Source: a bacterium 1XD8-76 (lineage in GTDB: Bacteria > Bacillota > Clostridia > Lachnospirales > Lachnospiraceae). From it: a stretch of 64,000 nt of DNA. The position numbers and the translations under genes are program-made. The notes beneath the pieces are model-generated. The model ran no database searches. It was not told the origin of the DNA and saw nothing but the letters and a program-made list of their open reading frames with translations. The DNA is taken from positions 1 to 64,000 of the forward strand of contig RAZE01000007.1 of assembly GCA_003611955.1 (NCBI GenBank). The letters run 5' to 3'. This document shows, piece after piece, positions 25,254 through 33,877 of this stretch. How positions within the stretch are numbered: position 1 is the first letter of the stretch; each line of letters begins with the position of its first letter.

Positions 25254-26423
25254 TTAATCTTTCAGCAGAGCCAGTCTGTCAGGATCATCCGCGAATACCT
25301 CTTTTGCATTGTCCTTTGTCACAACGACAGGGGGCAGTTCATAAACGGGAACCTCCATCACGCCATTGTCCGCCTTCACATCGGTCGCCGGCATCCCGTT
25401 GCCGCCAAGCAGACTGTCAATAATGGAAACTGTCTCCGCCACAAGCGCATTGGTGGGTTTTGCAACTGTGGAATACTGTCTGCCGGACCATACCCACTCA
25501 ACAGATTCATTTTCTGCATCTAACCCCGATACTACAGGGATCGGCTGGCCTGCATTCTCACAGGATGTAATGATCGCGCGGGCAATCCCATCGTTGGGGG
25601 AGAGCACGCCATCGATCTCCATGTCGGAATAGTTACCCGCCAGGATGGCATCCATACGTGACTGCGCTTTGGAGTTATCCCAGTCAACTGTCGCACACTG
25701 TGTGAAATCTGTCTGCCCGGATACAACAACCAGTGTGCCGTCATCGATGAGCGGCTGAAGCACTGACATTGCGCCTGTGAAGAAATTCGGTGCATTCGGA
25801 TCAGCCGGACCGCCGCCGAAAAGTTCGATGTTGTAAGGAGCCTCGCCCTTCAATTCCTCTAATCCCTGCAGGAGCGCCTGCGCCTGTAACTCCCCTGTTT
25901 TCACACTGCCAAACTGCACTATGCCGTCAACGCCCGTGGTATTTTCCAGCAGTCTGTCATATCCGATCACGTAAACGCCCGCATCTTTTGCCTTCTCAAG
26001 CACCGAGCCAAGCTGGGAACCGTCAACGGGGCCGACAACGATAACCTGCGCGCCGTTCTCGATCATGGACTCGATCTGTTGCTGCTGCTGCGGAACTTTC
26101 TGGTCCGCTGCCTGAATGATCGCTTCATAACCCGCAGCCTCGAGCTGTTCCTTAAACATTACTTCCGCCTCCGCCCAGTTCTGTGTTCCGAGCCACGGCA
26201 GCGCCACGCCCACGATTCCGCCGCCTGCGGACGTATTCTCTGCCGCCTCTTCCGATTCTGCCGTCTCCGCGCTTTCGGCTTCAGCAGTCTCCTCCGCAGC
26301 TGCAGGTGTTTCAGCCGTCTGCGCAGTCTCCTCCGTTTCCCTGCCTCCGCCGCAGCCTGTCAGCACACCTGCCGCGAGAGCCGCCGTCACCAGAAGTGAT
26401 AATACCTTTTTTGCTTTCATCAT
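25254..26423 (-). CDS. chvE: Multiple-monosaccharide ABC transporter binding lipoprotein (ChvE-like)
   Basis: 389 aa. A lipoprotein signal ends at VLTGC (about residue 24), followed by a Glu/Ala/Thr linker to about 70. The pentose/hexose-binding domain then starts GIVGVALPWLGTQNWAEAE and includes ADQKVPQQQQQIESMI and LFGGGPADPNAPNFFTGAM, features I associate with ChvE/MmsE rather than RbsB. It is anchored outside the membrane and delivers aldoses (galactose, glucose, arabinose, xylose in characterised members) to the permease. Genes follow the order ATPase, permease, binding protein, phosphatase. Confidence 0.85.
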   Translation of the reverse strand: MMKAKKVLSLLVTAALAAGVLTGCGGGRETEETAQTAETPAAAEETAEAESAETAESEEAAENTSAGGGIVGVALPWLGTQNWAEAEVMFKEQLEAAGYEAIIQAADQKVPQQQQQIESMIENGAQVIVVGPVDGSQLGSVLEKAKDAGVYVIGYDRLLENTTGVDGIVQFGSVKTGELQAQALLQGLEELKGEAPYNIELFGGGPADPNAPNFFTGAMSVLQPLIDDGTLVVVSGQTDFTQCATVDWDNSKAQSRMDAILAGNYSDMEIDGVLSPNDGIARAIITSCENAGQPIPVVSGLDAENESVEWVWSGRQYSTVAKPTNALVAETVSIIDSLLGGNGMPATDVKADNGVMEVPVYELPPVVVTKDNAKEVFADDPDRLALLKD

Positions 26424-26458
26424 TCATTTCCTCCTTTTTGAATTTTAAATTCAGGATC

Positions 26459-27631
26459 TTACCCCCTGTTTTTCTTGTTATATACATCAAAGGCTACCGC
26501 TGCCAAAAGCACAAAGCCCTTTATAACCTGTGTTTTGTCCGCCCCGACGCCCATCAGCATAAGCCCGTTGTTTAAGACCGCCATCACCAGGCCGCCGACC
26601 ATCGTCGCGATGACGGTTCCGACACCGCCCGATACGGCCGCACCGCCGATAAATACGGATGCGATGGCGTCCATCTCCCAGGAAGTTCCGTCCGCCGGCC
26701 CTGCCGCCGTGGAGCGCCCCACAAACAATATTCCTGCCACAGCCGCCAGAACGGACATGTTGAGCATCGTGAGAAAATACGTTCTTTTTACATTTACGCC
26801 GGAAAGTTCCGCCGCCGCCTTATTTCCTCCCACCGCATAGACATGGCGCCCGAAGGATGTTCTCTCTGTGATCAGATAGTACAGGATGATCAGGATCACC
26901 AGAATCAGCCCGGGAATCGGAAAACTCGTGCCCGGCCTTCCGCTTCCGAAAAGCCATGTCGCATATCCGATCACCACCGACACGATCCCGATGCGAACCG
27001 CATACGGCCAGAACTCCTCTTTTTTCCCGGTAACATCCCCCGAATGGGTAAACTTCCTCATCTGGGCAGTCACAAACACAGCTATCGCAAGGATTCCAAG
27101 CAATAAAGTTGAGTTGTTCATCCCGGTAAAAGCAGGTCCCCATTCAGGAAGATAACCGGCACCAAACCATTTCAGCTCTGAGGGAACAGGAACTGAAATT
27201 GAGTTTGATATCCAAATAACACCGCCTCTGAAGATCATCATGCCGCCAAGCGTTGTGATGAATCCCGGAATGCCGAGCCTCGATAAGAAAAATCCCTGCC
27301 ACGCTCCGGCTATCATGCCGATCACCAACGCGATCAGAATCGCAATATACCACGGCAGGTTAAACTGGCGGGCGGTTATCGCCATTACCATGGAGGCAAA
27401 TCCCGCGACCGAACCCACCGACAGATCGATCTGTCCGATCACGATTACCATGAGCATTCCCAAAGCCAAAACCAATACATAAGCGTTTCCCGATATTAAA
27501 TTTTGAAAATTCGAGGAAGTAACCATCTTACCTCCCGATGCAATATTGAAAATTATGATGAGCGCTGCCAGAGCAACTACCATCGTATATTGACGAAGAT
27601 CTTCGCCCAACACCTTTTTAATATATTTCAT
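26459..27631 (-). CDS. gguB: Multiple-monosaccharide ABC transporter permease (GguB/MmsB-like)
   Basis: 390 aa, all membrane, with the BPD_transp_2 signature of ribose/xylose permeases. NLISGNAYVLVLALGMLMVI and IGQIDLSVGSVAG near the N-terminus and GGAAVSGGVGTVIATMVGG near the C-terminus stand out. About ten membrane helices are likely. It forms the sugar channel with the ATPase encoded 12 nt upstream. It has GAGGAG before the ATG. Confidence 0.88.
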   Translation of the reverse strand: MKYIKKVLGEDLRQYTMVVALAALIIIFNIASGGKMVTSSNFQNLISGNAYVLVLALGMLMVIVIGQIDLSVGSVAGFASMVMAITARQFNLPWYIAILIALVIGMIAGAWQGFFLSRLGIPGFITTLGGMMIFRGGVIWISNSISVPVPSELKWFGAGYLPEWGPAFTGMNNSTLLLGILAIAVFVTAQMRKFTHSGDVTGKKEEFWPYAVRIGIVSVVIGYATWLFGSGRPGTSFPIPGLILVILIILYYLITERTSFGRHVYAVGGNKAAAELSGVNVKRTYFLTMLNMSVLAAVAGILFVGRSTAAGPADGTSWEMDAIASVFIGGAAVSGGVGTVIATMVGGLVMAVLNNGLMLMGVGADKTQVIKGFVLLAAVAFDVYNKKNRG

Positions 27632-27643
27632 GATCGTCTCCTC

Positions 27644-29173
27644 TTAAGCCGTTATGGTCATCTTCTTCATTAATATTTCCTGATTTGCCTCTTTTGCGGA
27701 AATCTCTCCGGTAATCCTTCCCTCGAAAATCGTGTAAATGCGGTCCGCCATCCCGAGAAGTTCCGGGAGTTCCGAGGACACCAGAATGATCGCTTTCCCC
27801 TGATCCGCAAGTTCATGGATCAGTTTGTAGATCTCGTATTTCGCGCCCACATCGATACCCCTCGTGGGCTCATCCAGAATGAGAATATCCGGCTCCGTAA
27901 ACATCCACTTGGAAAGGACGACTTTCTGCTGGTTTCCGCCCGATAAAGTGTTCACGCCCACACCCACATCGCGGCACTTGATCCGCAGGGAATCTCTGTA
28001 TTTTTCCGAGGCCGCCCTCTCCTTGTCAAAGTCCAGAAGGCCTTTTGTTTTAATCGTGTCAAGATTTGCGGAGACAACCGTTTTTCTGATCGTGTCGAGA
28101 AGATTTAACCCCAGTCCCTTTCTGTCCTCCGGCACATAGGCGATCTTATTTTTGATCGCTTCCCTGACCGAATTGATCTGAACCTCCCTGCCTCTTATTT
28201 TCATGTTTCCGCCTCTGAAGATCCCCATATTCTTTCCGAACAGAGATCTCATCAATTCCGTTCTGCCCGCCCCCATGAGGCCGGCAAACCCGACGATCTC
28301 TCCGGCTCTGACATGAAATGCGGAATTTTTGCAGAGCATTTTTCCGGGAACCTTCGCATCCTCGACACTCCAGTCCGAAACCTCAAGGATCACTTCCCCG
28401 ATCTTTGGCGTATGCTCGGGATACCTGTTTTCAATCTCACGTCCCACCATCGCCCTGATAATTTTGTTCTCGTCAACCCTGCCTGCCTCCACGGCATAGC
28501 CATCCACGGTTTTCCCGTCCCTGATCACCGTCACATAATCGGAGACCGCCGCTATCTCATTTAACTTGTGGGAGATCATAATACAGGTAATCCCCTGCTT
28601 TTTCAGTCCAAGCATCAACCGCAGCAGATTTTCCGAATCCGATTCATTTAACGACGAGGTCGGTTCATCCAGAATAAGCACCCTGACATTTTTGGACAAC
28701 GCCTTTGCGATCTCGACAAGCTGCTGCTGCCCTACGCCCAGATTTTTGATGATCGCATTCGGATCAATATGTAAGCCGACTTCCTTAAGCAGCTCTCTTG
28801 TTCTTTTCCGCTGTTTCTCCCAGTTTATGAGCCCCTTTTCCACAATCTCATTGCCCATGAAAATGTTTTCCGTAACAGACAGCTCGGGAATCATCGTAAG
28901 CTCCTGATGAATAATAACGATCCCCGCGCGCTCAGAGTCCTTGATGTTTTTGAACGACATTTTTTCACCCTGAAAAAAGATATCGCCCTCATAACTTCCA
29001 TACGGATAGACGCCTGACAAAACTTTCATCAGAGTGGATTTCCCCGCGCCGTTTTCGCCGCATATCGCATGAATGGAAGCCTCTGAAACTTCTAACGTCA
29101 CATCGGAGAGCGCCTTAACCCCTGGAAATGTTTTGGTGATGTTTTTCATCTGCAAAATATAACCGTCACCCAT
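27644..29173 (-). CDS. gguA: Sugar ABC transporter ATP-binding protein (GguA/MmsA-like)
   Basis: About 509 aa with two fused ATPase domains, as in XylG/RbsA. Domain 1 has Walker A GENGAGKST, signature LGVGQQQLVEIAKAL and VLILDEPTSSL; domain 2 has a degenerate Walker A (GLMGAGRTE) and LSGGNQQKV with ILDEPTRGIDVGAKYEIY. The GGAGG lies only 1 nt before the ATG at 29182, so I favour the ATG at 29173 (10 nt spacing). A promoter and candidate regulator dyads lie at 29272-29332. Confidence 0.9.
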   Translation of the reverse strand: MGDGYILQMKNITKTFPGVKALSDVTLEVSEASIHAICGENGAGKSTLMKVLSGVYPYGSYEGDIFFQGEKMSFKNIKDSERAGIVIIHQELTMIPELSVTENIFMGNEIVEKGLINWEKQRKRTRELLKEVGLHIDPNAIIKNLGVGQQQLVEIAKALSKNVRVLILDEPTSSLNESDSENLLRLMLGLKKQGITCIMISHKLNEIAAVSDYVTVIRDGKTVDGYAVEAGRVDENKIIRAMVGREIENRYPEHTPKIGEVILEVSDWSVEDAKVPGKMLCKNSAFHVRAGEIVGFAGLMGAGRTELMRSLFGKNMGIFRGGNMKIRGREVQINSVREAIKNKIAYVPEDRKGLGLNLLDTIRKTVVSANLDTIKTKGLLDFDKERAASEKYRDSLRIKCRDVGVGVNTLSGGNQQKVVLSKWMFTEPDILILDEPTRGIDVGAKYEIYKLIHELADQGKAIILVSSELPELLGMADRIYTIFEGRITGEISAKEANQEILMKKMTITA

Positions 29174-29271
29174 CTGACTCATACCTCCCTTCCCTGCAGT
29201 ATTCCTTTTGCTCTCGTGGTCTTAACTGTCTTAATTGTAGAAAAATTACTGCGGTTTGCCTATTGCCGGAT

Positions 29272-29300
29272 GTCATATCTTTTCCGGTGACATTCGTCAA
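29272..29300 (-). promoter_or_regulatory. Promoter of the gguA-gguB-chvE-HAD operon
   Basis: On the minus strand TTGACG and TATGAC are 17 nt apart. Transcription would start about 90 nt before gguA. Confidence 0.55.
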
Positions 29301-29332
29301 ATAAAAAAACGGTTCGTATATGACAATTGTCA
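29288..29332. promoter_or_regulatory. Two TGAC-N4-GTCA dyads, 33 bp apart
   Basis: TGACATTCGTCA (29288-29299) overlaps the proposed -35. TGACAATTGTCA (29321-29332, perfect palindrome) lies three helical turns upstream. They fit binding of a dimeric LuxR/NarL-type regulator, such as the one encoded at 30677-31330. The second is also the tip of the terminator hairpin. Confidence 0.4.
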
Positions 29333-29348
29333 TCTACAAAACCGTTTA
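29305..29348 (-). terminator. Terminator after the sensor operon
   Basis: AAACGGTT pairs with AACCGTTT and encloses the ATGACAATTGTCAT palindrome. T7 follows on the minus strand. It starts 6 nt after the stop of the solute-binding gene. Confidence 0.75.
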
Positions 29349-29354
29349 AAGCAT

Positions 29355-30671
29355 CTATTCATTCAGGAAACTTCGGACCCGTTTTTCTGTCATCTGCAGC
29401 CCGATCTTCGAATCCGTTCCGTTCTTTACAATATCATCAATACCGGCGTCGATCATCTCCTTGACCGTTGTGGTATCCTTGAAATTATAATCCGGCTCGG
29501 CGTGATCCATGATGGATGTGATCAGGTTGATATCCATTCCGCCCTCCTCGGACAGCACCTGATTGATGCTAAGCATGGTCGTCATGGAATCGGTAACCGT
29601 TTTCAATACGGACGCGCCCTCTTTATAGGTATAGATCTCACTCTGAATCTCTATATCATAACAGAAAGTTTTGATCAGCTCCCAGGCGAGCTCCTCGTTG
29701 TTTGTCCTGGAATTCATGGCCAACAAAAGCGTGCTCATGGTTGATTTGTTGTCGCCTTTTTCTCCCCGCGGCAACGTGATACAGTCCAGCTCAAAGTTCG
29801 TATACTTTTTTATGTTCCATGGATAGGGCTTATAGGTCCTGTAATCCGACAAAAGCGCTGGCATAAAAGCCACATTCCCTCTGTCAAAGTCATCCGCCGT
29901 GACGACATTTCCCTTTGTAAGTCCGTTTATTTCCTTAATGAAATCCACGGCCTCTATCGCATTTTCACTGAGGAGATTGCAGCTCGTGCCGTCCATGTCA
30001 AAGACGTCCACACCGTTTGTGATAAAGGCGTGCTGCCAGGTATAGCCGCAGACGCCAAACTGATCCTCTATTCCGTTGCCGTCCGTATCTTTGGTAACCC
30101 TGTCGCAGATCTCATAAAAATCTTTCCATGTCCAATCTTCCGGTATCTCATCTATCCCTTCGTCCTTTAACAGCGTCTTATTGACAAACATCATCTGCGG
30201 CACACTCTCGAAGGGGATCCCGTACTGACTGCCGGAAATGTTTCCAAACTCGAAGGATGCGCTGTAATATCTGGATTTATCATAATCCGCATCCCTGTCG
30301 ATATACCCGTCCAGATTCATCAGGGCATCCGTACCTGCGAACGTGGAAAAATCTTCCGGCAGCACAAAGAAAACATCCGGCGCATTTCCCTTGATCAGAG
30401 CGGATGCAATATATTCCGAATAGTCATCTTTCTGGATTCCGCTGACAAACTTTACCTTTACGCCGGGATGGTCCGCCTCAAACTTCGCCACCGCATCATC
30501 GATGAGCTGATAAGTATAGGCATCCGGGACATCCCAGGGACTGCCGGTAAAAAAAACCAGCGTTATCGTCCTTTTCTGTTGGAAATAATAGACCGAAGCC
30601 GCCGCGGCCACCAAAACCGCCGCTATAAAAACGCCCGCGGCAAATTTTTTCCCTATGATCTTCTTTTTCAT
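29355..30671 (-). CDS. Extracellular solute-binding protein, family 1, membrane-anchored
   Basis: 438 aa from the ATG at 30671. An N-terminal hydrophobic helix (about 9-28, FAAGVFIAAVLVAAAASVYY) lacks a lipobox cysteine, so it is either an uncleaved anchor or a Sec signal. The mature part begins ITLVFFTGSPWDVPDAYTY and has family-1 features (APDVFFVLPEDF, GIPFESVPQMMFVNKTLL, WTWKDFYEICDRV). No permease of the matching MalF/MalG type is adjacent, so it may serve sensing or recruit other permeases. It starts 5 nt after the response regulator stop. Confidence 0.82.
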   Translation of the reverse strand: MKKKIIGKKFAAGVFIAAVLVAAAASVYYFQQKRTITLVFFTGSPWDVPDAYTYQLIDDAVAKFEADHPGVKVKFVSGIQKDDYSEYIASALIKGNAPDVFFVLPEDFSTFAGTDALMNLDGYIDRDADYDKSRYYSASFEFGNISGSQYGIPFESVPQMMFVNKTLLKDEGIDEIPEDWTWKDFYEICDRVTKDTDGNGIEDQFGVCGYTWQHAFITNGVDVFDMDGTSCNLLSENAIEAVDFIKEINGLTKGNVVTADDFDRGNVAFMPALLSDYRTYKPYPWNIKKYTNFELDCITLPRGEKGDNKSTMSTLLLAMNSRTNNEELAWELIKTFCYDIEIQSEIYTYKEGASVLKTVTDSMTTMLSINQVLSEEGGMDINLITSIMDHAEPDYNFKDTTTVKEMIDAGIDDIVKNGTDSKIGLQMTEKRVRSFLNE

Positions 30672-30676
30672 CAAGG

Positions 30677-31330
30677 TCAACCTCTCCTCCACTGTACGGC
30701 CCAGATCGCCAACTGTGTCCTGTCGCGCAGATCAAGCTTCTTCAGGACAGAGCTTAAATAATTTCTCACGGAGCCCTCCGTGAGGAAAAGCTCAGCCGCT
30801 ATCTCCTTATTGGACAGCCCCTTTGACACAAGCCCTATCACCTTCCACTCCGACTCCGTAATTTCCTTTATGTAATTCTCATCCACCGTAATAACTGCCG
30901 CGTTTTCCCTTGCCATCTGCGAGAACATCTTCACCACCTTCCCGGCGATATCCTCGTTTATCATGGCATTTCCATGATAAACTTTATGGATCGCCTCGAT
31001 CAGACGGTCCGCGGATATCCCTTTCAGCAGATAACCGCTGGCGCCATGTTTCAACGCGCTGAAAATGTATTCGTCGTCGTCAAAGGTCGTCAGGATAATA
31101 ATCTTTATCTCAGGATAGTTTTCCTTGATGATCTGAGTGCACTGCACGCCGTCCATCTCCGGCATTCTGACATCCATCAAAATGACATCCGGCTTATCCT
31201 TCCTGACAGCCCTGACCACCTCGATACCATTTGCCGCGGCATCTACCGAAAAATCCGGATTGCCCGCCAGCACGATGCGCAGGCTGTCTCTTATCAGTTC
31301 CTGATCGTCTGCAATGAGTATTTTAATCAT
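30677..31330 (-). CDS. LuxR/NarL-family response regulator
   Basis: 217 aa. The receiver domain (1-120) has acidic pocket ADDQE (about 7-11), phospho-acceptor Asp in VILMDVRMPEMDG (about 53), and conserved Thr (TTFDDDEY) and Lys (LLKGI). The C-terminal GerE HTH (about 150-212) contains GLSNKEIAAELFLTEGSVRN. It should be phosphorylated by the kinase whose gene overlaps it by 8 nt. Its targets probably include the adjacent transporter promoter. Confidence 0.93.
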   Translation of the reverse strand: MIKILIADDQELIRDSLRIVLAGNPDFSVDAAANGIEVVRAVRKDKPDVILMDVRMPEMDGVQCTQIIKENYPEIKIIILTTFDDDEYIFSALKHGASGYLLKGISADRLIEAIHKVYHGNAMINEDIAGKVVKMFSQMARENAAVITVDENYIKEITESEWKVIGLVSKGLSNKEIAAELFLTEGSVRNYLSSVLKKLDLRDRTQLAIWAVQWRRG

Positions 31331-32618
31331 TTTCCGTCCCCCACCTTATCGGAATTTCCGCCACCACGCAAAACCCGTCTTTTCCGTCAACCTGTATCTT
31401 ACCGCCGAGCATCTCCAAACGTTCCCTCATATGCGTAAGACCGAAGCCCGGCTCGATACTCTCGGCGCCGATACCATTATCCTTTATTATTATCGTCACA
31501 ATATTGTATTCCCGCGTGATCCGAATCCTCACCCTGTCTGCCTTTCCGTGCCGGATGGAATTGGTGATGCTCTCCTGAATGATCCGGTAGATCACTTCCT
31601 CCTCATCCTCGCCGAAGGAAAGCCTGCCCGCACGGTTGTCCAATGTGATATCCGCCTTGGAGGCGGCGCTCATCTGGGAAATCATTTGATGGATCGCCGA
31701 CAGCAGATCTCTCTGTTCGAGCGCATCGGGCCTTAACTCGTTGACGGAACGCCTTACATCCGTCATGCCCTGCCTTGCCACATCCGACACCAGGGAAAGA
31801 TACCGCTTTAACGTTTCGGGTGAGACATCGGCCACCGTCTGCGCCGCGTCGATCCCTGCGATAATGCCGGTCAGGGTGTGTCCCAGCGTGTCATGTATCT
31901 CTCTTGCCAGTCTGTTTCTCTCCCTTGTCTGCGCCAGTTTCTCCGACTCGGCGGCATACTTCTCAAGTTCTCTGTTGGCAGCCTGGAGCCGCTCGTTCAG
32001 AGAATTGATCTCATCCTTTTCATCCATCTGCTCCCGCAGGTGCAAAATGGTATACACGATAAAAAGAATGATGTTCAACGTCGCAAAAAGATTTTTAAGC
32101 AGAATCAGGATCGCTGCCACTGTCCCGATGTAGTACTCCATATAGGTCTCAAAAGAAATAATATTAAAAATATTGGAACAGGCATTGAAATCAAAGATCA
32201 GGAAAAATGTACTGCCCAATATGAGGGGGAGCAGTTTTTTACTGCTTCCCTCAAAATATTTCATGATATGCGCCACAAAGAGAAGGATGATGCCGTTATA
32301 GTTTACCTGCAGCGCGGCGATCACGGAAACGGTACAGATAAATTCCATGACAATAACAGCCCACTGATGTTTTATCTCATAATTATCATGCATGTACATC
32401 AAAACCATCAAAAGCACAAAAAAGCTGAGGGAAATGAGAAGCATTCTTCCCGGAACCGGAGGCAGCGTATTTACTTTTTTCAGAAACAGGACCGCTCCCC
32501 CGGAGTTTCCGATCTTTACAATGGTTGCCGCGGAAACAACGGAAATATACAGCACTGTTATGAAATTAAAGCTTTTCATAAAGCTTAATGCGGAATTTTT
32601 TAACGCCGATGTATCCAT
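31323..32618 (-). CDS. NarL-type sensor histidine kinase (HisKA_3)
   Basis: 431 aa. Six hydrophobic helices fill residues 1-195, with almost no extracellular sensor domain. A coiled coil (about 200-235, EINSLNERLQAANRELEKYA) leads to the HisKA_3 dimer domain with the phospho-acceptor His in REIHDTLGHTLTG, then an HATPase_c domain (IIQESITNSIRHGKA, IIKDNGIGAESIEPGFGLTHM). Lack of a large sensor domain suggests it hears the ligand through a partner, and the anchored binding protein encoded 3 nt upstream is the obvious one. Confidence 0.92.
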   Translation of the reverse strand: MDTSALKNSALSFMKSFNFITVLYISVVSAATIVKIGNSGGAVLFLKKVNTLPPVPGRMLLISLSFFVLLMVLMYMHDNYEIKHQWAVIVMEFICTVSVIAALQVNYNGIILLFVAHIMKYFEGSSKKLLPLILGSTFFLIFDFNACSNIFNIISFETYMEYYIGTVAAILILLKNLFATLNIILFIVYTILHLREQMDEKDEINSLNERLQAANRELEKYAAESEKLAQTRERNRLAREIHDTLGHTLTGIIAGIDAAQTVADVSPETLKRYLSLVSDVARQGMTDVRRSVNELRPDALEQRDLLSAIHQMISQMSAASKADITLDNRAGRLSFGEDEEEVIYRIIQESITNSIRHGKADRVRIRITREYNIVTIIIKDNGIGAESIEPGFGLTHMRERLEMLGGKIQVDGKDGFCVVAEIPIRWGTEND

Positions 32619-32621
32619 TTG

Positions 32622-33596
32622 TTACTGCCATCCTTTTGTACTGAATTCGTCTATATTTTCCTCACTGATCAGATTGACCGAGACTTTTATTTTCTTTTCA
32701 ACCGGCCTGCCCTCTATCATATTGTAAAGCTGATCCACCGCATTCTGTCCGATTTCGGACGGATACTGTGCCGACGTCGCGAGCATGATCTTTTCTTTTA
32801 TCATGGCCTTCGCCTCCGGCGCGCCGTCCACCCCGAGGACGGAAATGCCCTCCAGTCTCCCGTAGTCTTTCAGCGCTGCCATCACGCCGAGGGCGCCCAC
32901 ATCGTTAATGCAAAAAACAACATCAAAATCCGCATCCTTTTTCAGTTCGTCGATCATCAGCGGCATGGCGATCTCAAGCTGTCCCGCATAATCCAGCCTG
33001 CCTGCGATCTCAAAGTTCCCGTTCCCCTCTATCGTGTCTGCAAACCCTTCCACGCGGTCATTGGAGGATTTGGTCGTCGGATGTTCAAAGATCAGGATCT
33101 TTCCCTCCGTCTTTTTCTGCAGAAGATACTCGGCGCAGAGCACTCCCGCATGATAGTTGTCCGAGACAACGATGCAGTCCGCCAGACTCTCGTCATAGAT
33201 CTCCGTGTCCACAAATATGATTTTTATGCCCTTCTTCCTCCCATACTCGACAGCGGGAATGATCTTCTCGAAATCAACAGGCGCAATAAAGATAGCTTCC
33301 ACGCCCTCGTCTATCAGGTCATAGATCTGCTGCGTCTGTCTGACCGCGTCAAGCGCCGGATCTCTTGTGATCAGAATATCCCCGTTTGATTCCACGGTGG
33401 CGCGTATGGTTTCGTTGATCACCTCAAAGAAAGGATTGTTCATGGTCATATAGGTCGCCCCGAATTTATGTACATTCTCCCTCTGGGTAAGCGAAAAATC
33501 ATTGTCTCTGTCAAGAACAGCCAATACCCCCAGGAGAAACAGTGCCGCCGCTGTCGTATAAAATACCGTTTTCATCCGAATTAATAGTAGTTTCAT
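32622..33596 (-). CDS. Anchored sugar-binding-protein-like sensor (XylFII/RbsB-like)
   Basis: 324 aa. An N-terminal helix (about 9-28, VFYTTAAALFLLGVLAVL) without lipobox Cys tethers a periplasmic-binding fold of the Peripla_BP_4 type (FGATYMTMNNPFFEVINETI, EGVEAIFIAPVDF, VVSDNYHAGVLCAEYL, GISVLGVDGAPEA). It opens the sensor operon. A comparable anchored xylose-binding protein (XylFII) works with the LytS kinase in clostridia; the role here is inferred from that, though this kinase is of another family. The ribosome site is AAGG. Confidence 0.8.
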   Translation of the reverse strand: MKLLLIRMKTVFYTTAAALFLLGVLAVLDRDNDFSLTQRENVHKFGATYMTMNNPFFEVINETIRATVESNGDILITRDPALDAVRQTQQIYDLIDEGVEAIFIAPVDFEKIIPAVEYGRKKGIKIIFVDTEIYDESLADCIVVSDNYHAGVLCAEYLLQKKTEGKILIFEHPTTKSSNDRVEGFADTIEGNGNFEIAGRLDYAGQLEIAMPLMIDELKKDADFDVVFCINDVGALGVMAALKDYGRLEGISVLGVDGAPEAKAMIKEKIMLATSAQYPSEIGQNAVDQLYNMIEGRPVEKKIKVSVNLISEENIDEFSTKGWQ

Positions 33597-33632
33597 ATTG
33601 CCTTATCCCTTAAAAAAACAAAAGGAAAGAAC

Positions 33633-33655
33633 ATATAAGCCCGGCAGGCTTATAT
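33633..33655. promoter_or_regulatory. Perfect ATATAAGCC/GGCTTATAT hairpin upstream of the sensor operon
   Basis: A 9-bp perfect inverted repeat with a 5-nt centre lies 36 nt before the start codon of the anchored binding protein. It may be an operator or a leader hairpin. No further gene or clear motif was seen in the rest of the 281-nt gap. Confidence 0.4.
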
Positions 33656-33877
33656 TGATCTTCCCTCAATTATTCATCTGATCTGCGACAGGATACTTTC
33701 TCACCAGTCATTTTCTGCCATTGAGCATAGTATAACAATTAAGAAGATAAAAATCAATAGTTTCTTTCCGTTTGGATGACACCATTGACTACAGCGTGTA
33801 TTGCGGATATACTCTCATTACTGCCATAACAAATTAGTTTCCTTAAATTTGTCCAAACTCAGACATGGAGTAAACCG

